The notes: generated by a model not told the origin, from the letters alone. Positions 54,283-62,882 are shown, counted from the first letter of the stretch. The stretch is 64,000 nucleotides of DNA from Schlesneria sphaerica (GCF_044336245.1 NZ_CP172346.1:6448001-6512000), one strand, 5' to 3'. Numbers and translations are program-made.

Positions 54283-54609
54283 GCTCGCTACGCATGTCGT
54301 TCAGCAAATCAAAGTTTTCTTGCGAATTGACGTCTGATAGCCACGTTGAGATTCCTTGACGAGGCGCGAACAGCAGATGAGTTGGTTAGTTCAAGTTCCT
54401 TACCGTAACTGAAATACCTCTACTCGTTTCAGCCCCCTGGCTGGACGGTATCGAAGACTGTGCACGGATGCTGATGTCTTCGATGACGAAGAGTAGATAC
54501 GGGACGTCTCACATGGATGTGATTTGTCCCGTGAATATTGTGTGACCGATCGCCCCGGAAGCAACTGATGTCCTTCGCCCCCCTTGGACCGGTTGCTTCT
54601 GGGCTTTTT
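54283..54609 (+). ncRNA. Candidate structured RNA of about 330 bases
   Basis: A transcript from the predicted promoter to the intrinsic terminator would carry a dense series of pairings: ATCGAAGAC (54450-54458) with GTCTTCGAT (54476-54484); alternatively TCTTCG (54477-54482) with CGAAGA (54487-54492), so the two are mutually exclusive; ACGGGAC (54499-54505) with GTCCCGT (54526-54532) enclosing TCACA/TGTGA; and the terminator stem. It has no plausible reading frame. It does not match the conserved cores of RNase P RNA, SRP RNA or tmRNA that I know. It could be a small regulatory RNA or a switch-like leader without a following gene. Existence is predicted only. Confidence 0.4.
54552..54609 (+). 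terminator. Rho-independent terminator
   Basis: GAAGCAAC (54558-54565) pairs with GTTGCTTC (54592-54599), extended by G-U and three G-C pairs; the large loop itself closes with GTCC/GGAC. TTTTT follows at 54605-54609. Confidence 0.75.
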
Positions 54610-54924
54610 CGTTTCTGGCCCATTTTTCTGGCCCTCTTCTTTCCGGTGTGGTGGCTGGGAAACAGATGGAACGCAGCTGCCTCGAATTCCTCTCAACCTT
54701 TCGCCTGCCGCCCCTGCCCGTCTCCATGATCGAAATGCCATGCCTCTCAGCAGGGAACTCGCTCCTGTTCGGTGCGATCACGAAAAACGCGTCTTGTTTG
54801 AGACCGCGCATCACGTAGCCGGGACAGTTGCCCCCCCGGCGCACGAATACAGTGATCGAATAGAAGGGCGGCTTGGGAAGGCCGGTTCAGTGAACCGAAT
54901 GGGTTTGGCGGAGGACGCGGCGAA

Positions 54925-57900
54925 CTATTTCCACAGCGGATCTGAGATCAATTCAATGGTCACGCCCGCCTTGGCAGCCTCTTCTCGAACACCGCTGCCG
55001 ACGATCGTCGCGACGTGATGGCCCGGGATTCGATAGCCCGCGTAGAAGTCGCGCAGCAGGTTGTCCGGACTTCCAAATGAATGCTGCCACCGAACGTAGA
55101 AGACGAGTCGCTTGTCGTCGCTGTGTGCAGCTAGCTTGGCAAAAGCCCGAGTCTGATCTGTAGTAGGAATGATGTCCCGGTACTTCGAATCGCCGACAAA
55201 TGTTGCCGAGAATGGTGTTCCCGTGCTGGTGGAAGAGACGGAACCGTCTGGTTTGAGATGGACCACCGACTTACCTGGTGGCAGGTGATCGGGAATGCAA
55301 TTTCCGACTGCTGTCGGAAAGACCTTCGAATTTGCGCTGCCGGCAGGGAGGCTTTCGTCGAGGACCTTCTGCAGAATCGATCCCCCGATTTTCTCGACTC
55401 CACTGTAGAACCCCAGTTGTCGCGGCCGGGGCGGTGCGTTACGAATCACCTTGGGAAGACTTCCTGTTTCATGTCCATATCGGAAACGGATGTAATCTGA
55501 TTCGTTCTTCAAATTCTTCCCAGTGTACGTTTTCCATTTGGACTGATATTTACGCAATGTCTCTGGTGGTATCCCGGTGATGTCGACAGCATCGAGTGCT
55601 TCACGGAACGTGCCGACTGGTGGAGGCCCCACCGCGGGCGGGGTTGGTTGGTCAAGGACGACTGGCTGTGCGCCGCTTGCAGGTTCCTTGAGGTCTTTCA
55701 AAAGTTCGTCGACCCAATGGTCAATCGTCTTTGAATCGAGTCGCAATTCTTCCGGTGCGAATTTTGCGAGGCGGGCATCTTCTAATTGCAACCATGCCTC
55801 GACATCGCCTCGGGCGATCTGGTCGAGAACTCTTCGATATTCGGTGCCGCGATTGGCCGCCGGAAGTGTCTTCTCGAGTTCTTCCAGTGCAGCAAGATAT
55901 TGATCCAGTTTCGCCGCATCCCCTTGCGCTCTCAGATAGATGACCGAAAATGTTTCGTGATGGATCGCCAGAAATGAGTCCATACGAGCCGAACTGGATG
56001 CAAGTGTCTTAAGATACTCTGTCGCCTGCAAACCGGCGGTCGTGTAGCTTTGTCGTGGCATTGAGCTGACGACCTTGGCGAACTTCGATTCACTCCCTTT
56101 GGGCACCAGCTTGATCAAGCTATCGATGACATCGGCGGACAATTTGCCAGGACCGCTGAGATTGGCGAATGCGACTGTCAATTCGTCAGTGTAGCCTCCG
56201 GCCAACCTCGCCCAGTTCTCGATCACCTCTGCTTTACGAAGAGTCGCGGCGATATCAGAATTGGCACTGAGCAGCTTCGCGGCGTCAGTCGCCTCGTTGA
56301 GTTCCAGCCGCTCGAGCCTCCTGGTGAGTCGTGCCACATCTTCTTCGGGCAGTCTGGATAATGCTCGCAGCAGCGCGTCCTCTTCGTTGAATGTCTTACT
56401 CGCTTTCGTCAGTATGCGAGCAAGTTGTTCGATTTTGGTCACCGCCCGTTCGCTTTCGGCCGCTTTGCCAATCAGGCCGATGATCTGAAGAATTCGAGCC
56501 AGCGACTGCATTCGTTCGGTAACCCCGACAGCATTCATTGCCGCTTTGATCGCTCCTGTTCCGATGAACCACGAGGCAATTTCCCAGATCAGCGCCCATT
56601 TGATCCGACGTTCAACAGCCGGGCCGACTCCCATGGCGGCTGCCCCTTTCAGAGCGCAAAGGATTTGCTCTCCGACCGATTGAAGTGCGGCGGTCACTTC
56701 TTTGGTGGCTTTTGTGTCGCCCCAGCGTGCAAGCTGAACAGTCACAATCATGCGGACGATCTGGTCAAGTCCTTCAAGCACTTTGTCCGGATGAGTGATC
56801 AGCATCAGCACGCCGTCGAATGCGCCGCCGATAAATCGAATAAAGCTGCGAGCGGCTTCATAAGCGTCATCGACGAACTCGATCGTCGGTTCCACACCCT
56901 GATCGGTAACACGTAGGCTCGGAAAGATCTGAATCAGCTTCGCTTCCAGTAGCAAAGCGAGCAATCGTTCGAAGGTCAGCGGTGCGGTACCTCCAAATTT
57001 CTTGCCTACCACGACCAGCAAAGACCACAGCTCGCTATCGAGATCGTCAAAAAGCTGATCCCAGAGTTTTGCGTCTTTTAACTTCTGAATCAGCAACTTG
57101 AGTTCGTTTTGATCTTCAACACTCTTGAAGATTTCAATGATCGCCTTTTCCTGAGGCTCACTCGTCCAGCTTCGAATCAGCGCCTCGATGTAACGTATCC
57201 GCGCGGTCGGTTTCAACAGGCTGAACGCCGTCTGATCCAACTCACCCAGCAAGTCAGCAGCCCGTTCCAGACTGTTACTGTCTCCACGAGACAGCATTTC
57301 GTCGATCTTCGAGAAAATTGCCGATTGGACCAGTCGTGGATCGATCGGTCCAAATGGACTTAACCTCTGATCCGGGTCGATCTCTGAGAGGAATGCGTCG
57401 AGCGCCTGCTGCGAGTGAAGTGTGAACTCGCCGTTTGCCAGGAAGACGGCTTCGACCTTGTATCCCCCGGTGAAGGAGTCGGTAATCGTGCGATGATGAG
57501 TGTATGTCCCTGGATATGTTGCAGAGGAAGTGGGGCGGGCATTCAAATCTTGCTGTGTCACTCGAGTCTCAAGAGCAGCGACGTAGTACAACTTGCCGTC
57601 AGATTTCGTCGCCCGGGAGACGAGCACCCAACTCGTCGTGGCGAAGAGAAGCTTCCCCCAGATGACGGCGTGCAGCATGTCGTTGCTGGTGGCATAGCGA
57701 GTCGACCGGACGTGAATGTATTTAGGACCTGGGACTGAGAGAACCGCCGCATCTTGAAATGGCGGCGGACTGCTGATGACCTTGTCGTCGGCTGGAAGCA
57801 ATACTTCATCATCATGACGAAGTTCGACACTCTCCGGCTCACCTTTACGATCATAGCTGGGAACCGAATACGTGTCCTCCTGCGGTCCAAGTCGTGACTT

Positions 57901-58089
57901 CTGGAATACTTCCTGGAAGTTGAACGTCGTGCCTGCTGCAACGGATTCCATGATGGTGTCGTTGCGCGCAATCCGCCTGATTACCTGCTGGATGGCGCGA
58001 GTCGCTGCGTTCTCAATGCGGGCTCGTTCGTCAGCCGGAAGGGTTCCATTCCACTGGGCCCGAGCCGGAAGATGGTACACCTTCTTCAC
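54925..58089 (-). CDS. Giant modular protein with C-terminal PD-(D/E)xK nuclease-like domain
   Basis: 1054 residues, GTG start at 58089, no signal peptide. Residues 4-40 carry a module shared with the next two genes upstream in the operon (HLPARAQWNG then a helix); residues 78-88 have PSYDRKGEP, also in the 824-residue protein. Residues about 240-480 are helical and Leu-rich. Residues about 510-560 contain hydrophobic helices (WALIWEIASWFIGTGAIKAAM, LARILQIIGLIGKAA) like the membrane-active zone of delivered toxins. A Pro-rich linker (QPTPPAVGPPPVG, about 845-857) leads to the C-terminal domain: IPD (Asp934), GDSKY (Asp967, Lys969) and DQTRAFAKLA (Gln979), the pattern of restriction-endonuclease-fold toxins. 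Probably a delivered DNase effector. No immunity gene adjoins it. Confidence 0.75.
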   Translation of the reverse strand: MKKVYHLPARAQWNGTLPADERARIENAATRAIQQVIRRIARNDTIMESVAAGTTFNFQEVFQKSRLGPQEDTYSVPSYDRKGEPESVELRHDDEVLLPADDKVISSPPPFQDAAVLSVPGPKYIHVRSTRYATSNDMLHAVIWGKLLFATTSWVLVSRATKSDGKLYYVAALETRVTQQDLNARPTSSATYPGTYTHHRTITDSFTGGYKVEAVFLANGEFTLHSQQALDAFLSEIDPDQRLSPFGPIDPRLVQSAIFSKIDEMLSRGDSNSLERAADLLGELDQTAFSLLKPTARIRYIEALIRSWTSEPQEKAIIEIFKSVEDQNELKLLIQKLKDAKLWDQLFDDLDSELWSLLVVVGKKFGGTAPLTFERLLALLLEAKLIQIFPSLRVTDQGVEPTIEFVDDAYEAARSFIRFIGGAFDGVLMLITHPDKVLEGLDQIVRMIVTVQLARWGDTKATKEVTAALQSVGEQILCALKGAAAMGVGPAVERRIKWALIWEIASWFIGTGAIKAAMNAVGVTERMQSLARILQIIGLIGKAAESERAVTKIEQLARILTKASKTFNEEDALLRALSRLPEEDVARLTRRLERLELNEATDAAKLLSANSDIAATLRKAEVIENWARLAGGYTDELTVAFANLSGPGKLSADVIDSLIKLVPKGSESKFAKVVSSMPRQSYTTAGLQATEYLKTLASSSARMDSFLAIHHETFSVIYLRAQGDAAKLDQYLAALEELEKTLPAANRGTEYRRVLDQIARGDVEAWLQLEDARLAKFAPEELRLDSKTIDHWVDELLKDLKEPASGAQPVVLDQPTPPAVGPPPVGTFREALDAVDITGIPPETLRKYQSKWKTYTGKNLKNESDYIRFRYGHETGSLPKVIRNAPPRPRQLGFYSGVEKIGGSILQKVLDESLPAGSANSKVFPTAVGNCIPDHLPPGKSVVHLKPDGSVSSTSTGTPFSATFVGDSKYRDIIPTTDQTRAFAKLAAHSDDKRLVFYVRWQHSFGSPDNLLRDFYAGYRIPGHHVATIVGSGVREEAAKAGVTIELISDPLWK

Positions 58090-58273
58090 GATCGAATGCT
58101 CATAATTTCTAACCCGTGATTCTGACTGGCTGTTGATAAGGGGGGGACAGGTACTTCAAAGGATGCAAATTCCTCATTGAGATCCAGACGACTTCGGAGA
58201 CAATTCCCATTTCTCCACAGGCTGCTCACAGGCAGTCTGGAGAATCCTGATGTGATGCGCCTTTGAATGAGTG

Positions 58274-60748
58274 TTAAGGAATCAGGCTGAAAATATTCCC
58301 CTGACGAACGTAGGTCAGGGCACCAAAACGCAAAGGCTCGGTCGGACTCGGTCGGGGTAGTTGAACGACGACGACGATCTGTTCGACGTGTGCACCCAGT
58401 GATGGTGATATCTTGACGATCGCCGCTGTCACCATCGCAGGATCCATATCCGAGTATGGCAACTGCACAAATATGGTTCCTCCAGAAGGAACTCCAGTAA
58501 GTGGAGCCGTCAGCTGGCTCGGTCGTCTCGTCGTATCCTTGGCTTTCTCAAGCACTGCATTTTCGACATCGGTCTGTGTTGGAAGCCGGACTTCAGTATC
58601 CTCAAGCAGTTGTCGTGCGGCAGCGCCTCTGCTTCCCGTTGACTTCGGTACAACTCTTCCCCGGGGAGCTGAAGAGACAGTTCGGATTTCAACTCGAGTG
58701 ACAGTTCCATCGCCAAAATGGACGACGAGATCAGGAGTCCTTCCGGCGGAGGACGAGGGGATCACTTCGACACTTGCAACGCTGCGCCCCCCCAGGCCCT
58801 CATTCAGAATTCCCTCGATCGTGCGCAATTCGGCGGCTGCAGCACGCCCTTGCACCCGAAGCGAAGGATCGGCTGCTCGTCGGAAAGTTTCCTCAAGAGC
58901 GTTGTCTGGATCAAGAATTCGTCCTTGCCACCGTGCAATGTATTCACGGGCCCGCTGAGCGGGTGTTCGAGAAACAATGTTACCCACCACGGCGGCTTGC
59001 TCTGGTGAGGAATCGATCGCTTGTGCGACTTGACCTTCCGCTTGTGCAGTCTCATCGGCAAATTGCTCGATCGATTGTGACAGGTCATCCGGCAACCCAA
59101 GCTCGCGGCGTGCTTTCTGGGCGTCATCGAGAATTTTGTCTGCCTGGCTCTCAAGTGTCAGGGCCTGCTGATCAGCTCGAGCCGCTTCTTCGACCGATGA
59201 AACGATGGGAGCAGCATCCATTGCTTTCCGGGCATTTCTGAGACGTCTCAAGTTTCTGAACAGCCCCCAGCCGCCTCGTAGAAGCTGCGCCATATCGACG
59301 ACTGCAAGTGCAATCTTGATTTTCTCTGTGGCTGCAAGGATCTTGGGCCCCCAGTTCGGGAACCATTTTCTGAGGTTCAGTTTGTTTTCTTCGGCGATCA
59401 GGACCGCAACTCGCGTAATCTGAATGGCGTACGAGGCAACCCGAGCAAGTGCCGTCTCAGCTCCAATCGGGGTGGCGACGGAAGCCAGGGTTCCAACGTC
59501 GCTGAGGAACTTGCGGATGCCGAGGTGCTGGAACGCGATGAGATCCTCGGCTGTCATAAGAATCTGCCGACCGCTGTCGTAGTCATGGACAATGACGGGC
59601 TGTTCTGGATCAAATTCAAGGCCGTCTGCCGTCATCAAGTTCAGACGCGTCTCGCCGTCGAGGTCCTTTATTTCGTCGTATTCCGGGTTCGAATAAAGTC
59701 CCCCGGCAATGCCCCCAAGATAGCGAATTCGAATCTTGCCTTTACTCGTTTTCTCGATCGCAAAAACAGAGGTCTGCTCGAAAAATCCCATCACATCATG
59801 CCAGGCCAGCACGATCGCATTTGCAATTTTTGCTGCTGCGGCATCGCCGCCACTTTGCACTTTCAGCCTGGAAAGCACTTCGTGAAGCTCAATGTTAGCG
59901 TCGCTATCGATCGCGTCGTCGAGTCGATCAATCAGAGGCTGACCATTCACGAGCGTTTCTCGCAGCCTTTTCACGATCTCCGGCGCCTGCTCCACAGGGA
60001 CCTCGGACAGCAATCGAATGATCTCTTGCTGTTGGACATTTGACAGAAGGACTGAGCCTGCCAATTCCGAGATCAGCTTGATCGTTGCCTCGAGATTAAC
60101 GAGTTTGGGCAGCACGCCGTTCACAACAGAGAGACGTACCGGTTCCTTGTAATTGAGGTTCTGAAACGCAACGTCGCTCATATCGAGTGCTACAGAGAAC
60201 TCCATTCCTCCTCTGAAAGGGCGACCGTCGGGATAGAAGATGTCCCATGTTCGATTTGGGTCCGCAGCGTGTCCGGGCTTTGACTTGGGGCGACGCAGCT
60301 CGTACTTCCCTTCCCCGCCAAAGCGTGTGGCTACGCCAGTGATTGTTCCATTGTGTGCTTTGCCGCCAACCGTCAGAAATCGAACACGATGAGAAGCCGT
60401 ATCGAGCACAATCTCCTGGATTGAGGCAGGAGTAACACCTGCCATGATCTCCAGCGGATCCGTGATCTCAAAAGAGACACCATGTGGTTCGCCACGATTA
60501 TCGTATGAGGGTAAGGCGTAGAGTTGCTGGTCGCGAAGGTCGCGGCTTTCCTCGTAGGGAGCTCGAACGACGTCTACGTCACCAGGCCGGCTGCTACTTT
60601 CCAAAGCTTGAGCAATCGTTCGCTCTGCGATCTCCAGACGGGCATTGAGTGTTGAACTTAGCCGGTCGCACAGTTCCTCGAGCTGAGCGTCTGTCGGCCG
60701 GCCCGTGATCGTAATCTTGATCGGAATATGGCAATTGATGACAGACAC
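58274..60748 (-). CDS. Large modular protein with C-terminal nuclease-like domain
   Basis: 824 residues from GTG 60748, which follows the stop of the 87-residue gene by 7 bases with TAGGT as ribosome site; longer in-frame extensions overlap that gene. No signal peptide. Residues 5-40 (HIPIKITITG plus helix) match the N-terminus of the 1054-residue protein and the C-terminal half of the 87-residue protein. Residues 80-88 carry PSYDNRGEP. The middle is helical, with hydrophobic stretches at about 416-450 and 475-495 and an Ala/Gln/Glu coiled stretch at about 520-590. The C-terminal domain has Glu645, PD (672-673) and EIR (687-689), a restriction-endonuclease-like pattern with Arg in place of the final Lys. 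Likely a second effector; it may be an atypical or inactive nuclease. Confidence 0.72.
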   Translation of the reverse strand: MSVINCHIPIKITITGRPTDAQLEELCDRLSSTLNARLEIAERTIAQALESSSRPGDVDVVRAPYEESRDLRDQQLYALPSYDNRGEPHGVSFEITDPLEIMAGVTPASIQEIVLDTASHRVRFLTVGGKAHNGTITGVATRFGGEGKYELRRPKSKPGHAADPNRTWDIFYPDGRPFRGGMEFSVALDMSDVAFQNLNYKEPVRLSVVNGVLPKLVNLEATIKLISELAGSVLLSNVQQQEIIRLLSEVPVEQAPEIVKRLRETLVNGQPLIDRLDDAIDSDANIELHEVLSRLKVQSGGDAAAAKIANAIVLAWHDVMGFFEQTSVFAIEKTSKGKIRIRYLGGIAGGLYSNPEYDEIKDLDGETRLNLMTADGLEFDPEQPVIVHDYDSGRQILMTAEDLIAFQHLGIRKFLSDVGTLASVATPIGAETALARVASYAIQITRVAVLIAEENKLNLRKWFPNWGPKILAATEKIKIALAVVDMAQLLRGGWGLFRNLRRLRNARKAMDAAPIVSSVEEAARADQQALTLESQADKILDDAQKARRELGLPDDLSQSIEQFADETAQAEGQVAQAIDSSPEQAAVVGNIVSRTPAQRAREYIARWQGRILDPDNALEETFRRAADPSLRVQGRAAAAELRTIEGILNEGLGGRSVASVEVIPSSSAGRTPDLVVHFGDGTVTRVEIRTVSSAPRGRVVPKSTGSRGAAARQLLEDTEVRLPTQTDVENAVLEKAKDTTRRPSQLTAPLTGVPSGGTIFVQLPYSDMDPAMVTAAIVKISPSLGAHVEQIVVVVQLPRPSPTEPLRFGALTYVRQGNIFSLIP

Positions 60749-60755
60749 GGTGTAC

Positions 60756-61019
60756 CTACGATCCTGATCGCTCCAGTGCGTCGCCAAGTTTTTCCCAGAT
60801 TCGTGACTGGATCTCCTGGTGAGTCTGTTCGCTGAGATCACCGACGAGCACAATTTCGATTGGAAAGTAATAGTTGACCACTGTCGCTTCTGGTCCCGTA
60901 GCCGATTGAAGGACTGCCTGAGAACCTGCTGCAGGGAAGATGAACTCCCCTTTGTGCACAATCGCCAGACCGGTTTCTTTGATCTCGACGCCGCTCGGCG
61001 GGGGGGATTGATTCGTCAT
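60756..61019 (-). CDS. Small protein with shared N-module of the giant proteins
   Basis: 87 residues from ATG 61019. The first half (VEIKETGLAIVHKGEFIFPAAGSQAVL) resembles the GEAGPEAVIP-type segment near the end of phage tape-measure proteins, which is only a loose likeness. The second half (YYFPIEIVLVGDLSEQTHQEIQSRIWEKLGDALERS) aligns without gaps to the N-termini of the two giant proteins encoded directly downstream: aliphatic-Pro, Gly seven residues after the Pro, then an amphipathic helix. It may be a cargo adaptor, plug or structural cap that uses the same docking module. Only 7 bases separate it from the 824-residue gene, so the two are coupled. Confidence 0.7.
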   Translation of the reverse strand: MTNQSPPPSGVEIKETGLAIVHKGEFIFPAAGSQAVLQSATGPEATVVNYYFPIEIVLVGDLSEQTHQEIQSRIWEKLGDALERSGS

Positions 61020-61234
61020 GGATTGTCTGCAGTGCAGCCTCCTGCGAAACATGTTCTTGATCGAACTTCATCAAAGGAATTGAGGGGCCGTGTCGGGCCA
61101 TGTGTAACGACAAGCGAGTCTTCACTCGGGCACGTTGAAGCTGGGCAGTGCTGAGGTCTTTCCATTGCAGAAAGATTCCTGAGACGGCGGATTCGTCGTT
61201 CAATAGGTTTATTCCACAAGACAGACAAGGGAGA
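61020..61234 (-). other. Gap in the effector operon with an unassigned open frame
   Basis: Every other gap between the first genes of this operon is 30 bases or less, but this one is 215. A minus frame from a TTG at 61203 (31 bases after the preceding stop) reads SGIFLQWKDLSTAQLQRARVKTRL... with plausible composition, then runs out of frame through the 87-residue gene to 60838. It could be a small gene, or the 5' part of a gene broken by a frameshift. No ribosome site supports it. Confidence 0.3.
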
Positions 61235-62218
61235 CTATCTCAACACGATTGCACAGGTGAGGCCTCCTGTAACGCGACCATTCGGATTGATGTGTGTCAG
61301 ATGGAATATCGTGGCATCTCCCGGGCGGCCACCGGTTAAGTCGGATTGCAGTTCAAAGTACGTCTGCTGACCCGGTGCCAATTCGATATCTGCCTCGTAG
61401 GTGGGACTGCGTTGTCCAAACATCAATTGCCAAACTTGTTCGAATGGCCCGTGATCGACCAGTTTCGAGTTGTCGCGCGTCGTCGGCACTTCAAAATCGT
61501 CGAATCTCACAGAGAACTTTGCAGGAGGAGTTCTGCCAATACGTCTGAACCCTTCGACCGCGCGCAAGGCCGGCATCAGGGCTTCGATGACCTTGCGACT
61601 TGGATTCAAATCCGCAACGACTCGCACCGTCGCCTTTTGAGAATCCTCCTGGTTGTTGTTCCCAGTCCAGAACCGGAGAATCGAGAAAGGTTCGTTAAAC
61701 GCTGCGGCAGCGATCGTGACATTTCGCTGTGCCGCGTGCCGATCACCCACAACATGAAAGCAGTCCGGTTCTGGCGAGAGAGAATCAGGGTAGCAGCGGG
61801 CGATGAGGCATCGATGACCGGGTCCGTCCGGATCCGTTGCGCTGCCGTTCGGTGTCCACTTGATGATTTTTCCGACGTCAGATAACCGTCTGGTCTGACC
61901 CGCTTGAATCTCGGGGTTAGTCTCCGTGCGCATGATCGTTTGCGCAATCAACTTGGCGTTGGGTCCGGGCCCCAGGTTGAGACCGGGGTTGCAGACGTAG
62001 ACTTCAACGACAATCGCCGCCGTGCCGTCTGGAAGTGGTGACTGGCTTCGGTGGACCGTGACATCAATCGTGTTCTGAACACTTCCGGCAGCCGTGTCGG
62101 TAAAGCCGTTCAGGTCGATGTCCGGGCTCAACCACCAGTTTGGCGAGGCTCCGTCATTGACCGTGATTGCGGTGTCGGCGGCAAGATTGGAATCGGGCTT
62201 TGTGTCATCGCAGGGCAT
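61235..62218 (-). CDS. Beta-rich protein of the effector operon
   Basis: 327 residues from ATG 62218, with AGGAAAGG 6-10 bases upstream. No leader. The N-terminal ~100 residues (NWWLSPDIDLNG ... VQNTIDVTVHRS ... AAIVVEVYVCNPGLNLGPG) are an immunoglobulin-like beta domain of the kind found in secreted peptidases and surface proteins, where WWxSPDI followed by NxVxVxVxN(P/R)G is common. The remainder is also beta-rich (QRNVTIAAAAFNEPFSILRFWTGNNNQ, AKFSVRFDDFEVPTT, ATIFHLTHINPNGRVTGGLTCAIVLR). Function unknown; position suggests a structural or spike-associated component of a tail-like particle. Confidence 0.7.
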   Translation of the reverse strand: MPCDDTKPDSNLAADTAITVNDGASPNWWLSPDIDLNGFTDTAAGSVQNTIDVTVHRSQSPLPDGTAAIVVEVYVCNPGLNLGPGPNAKLIAQTIMRTETNPEIQAGQTRRLSDVGKIIKWTPNGSATDPDGPGHRCLIARCYPDSLSPEPDCFHVVGDRHAAQRNVTIAAAAFNEPFSILRFWTGNNNQEDSQKATVRVVADLNPSRKVIEALMPALRAVEGFRRIGRTPPAKFSVRFDDFEVPTTRDNSKLVDHGPFEQVWQLMFGQRSPTYEADIELAPGQQTYFELQSDLTGGRPGDATIFHLTHINPNGRVTGGLTCAIVLR

Positions 62219-62248
62219 CGGTAAATCCTTTCCTCAATCGAAGTCGAA

Positions 62249-62863
62249 TTACACTCGTTTGCACACGACCTGGATTCCACTCAATTTGGCTGTGGCGGTG
62301 GCATCAGCGCCAATGATTTTTGCGGCGATGAGATACTTGAAGTTGCCATTGTCGATCAGGCTCTTGTCGTCGGGAACAAAGCCGACCGATGCAAAAATCT
62401 GAGCCCCAGTCCCTCCGTTCGAAAGCTGCAGCGCAACGAGGGTGGACTGCTCACTCGTGGAAAACGACTGACGCAGCAGTTGTACGCTGACAGAACCCAG
62501 GCTGCCTGACCCTTCCCCGTTTACGGCGACACTTTGGATCTTGCCTCCATCCGGAAGCTGGATCGGCATCCAACCATCCGCGCTGGTTTGTCCGGTTCCT
62601 TTTGTCGCGATGCCGTAGCCGCTGCTCCATGCCGGCGTCGTCAGCACCGGGAAGAGCGTTGGGGCGAAGGTTAATGTTGTTGTCGGGCTGACCGGAACCA
62701 CAATCCCTTGAAGCGTAGCGAACGCGGACGACACGCTGTCCAGCTCATCCTGGAACGAGAAGACCACCTTATTCAGTCCACGCTCGCCGTCGGCCTGAAC
62801 TGCATCAAAACCGTCAATCCAGGGGTCGTGAGAAAAGTTCCGCTTATAGAGCGCAGCTGTCAT
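62249..62863 (-). CDS. Beta-rich tail-like protein
   Basis: 204 residues from ATG 62863, with GAGGCGAT just upstream. The N-terminal 50 residues are polar and end in a helix (GLNKVVFSFQDELDSVSSAFATL). Residues about 95-200 (WMPIQLPDGGKIQSVAVNGEGSGSLGSVSVQLLRQSF ... KYLIAAKIIGADATATAKLSGIQVVCK) follow the pattern of a beta-sandwich often seen in phage tail and secreted proteins, with LPDGxxIxSxxVxG and YxLxA...GxxV strands. No catalytic motif. It lies 19 bases from the upstream gene and 30 from the downstream one, inside the operon. Likely a fibre or surface component; specific role unknown. Confidence 0.7.
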   Translation of the reverse strand: MTAALYKRNFSHDPWIDGFDAVQADGERGLNKVVFSFQDELDSVSSAFATLQGIVVPVSPTTTLTFAPTLFPVLTTPAWSSGYGIATKGTGQTSADGWMPIQLPDGGKIQSVAVNGEGSGSLGSVSVQLLRQSFSTSEQSTLVALQLSNGGTGAQIFASVGFVPDDKSLIDNGNFKYLIAAKIIGADATATAKLSGIQVVCKRV

Positions 62864-62882
62864 TTGATCGCCTCGTTTTCAA

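Larger units (their letters stand above)
54169..54924. other. Intergenic region with candidate RNA gene
   Basis: 756 bases between the ends of mrdA (plus) and the 1054-residue protein (minus). No credible protein gene; the longest peptides inside (21 and 11 codons at about 54295 and 54376) lack ribosome sites. Its content is the promoter, RNA and terminator annotated below; 54610-54924 shows nothing further. Confidence 0.5.

Noticed and set aside
54450..54609. RNase P, SRP RNA or tmRNA
   Set aside because: None of their conserved cores (for example the GGAAGGAAGC tetraloop region of SRP RNA or a tRNA-like 3' end of tmRNA) is present.
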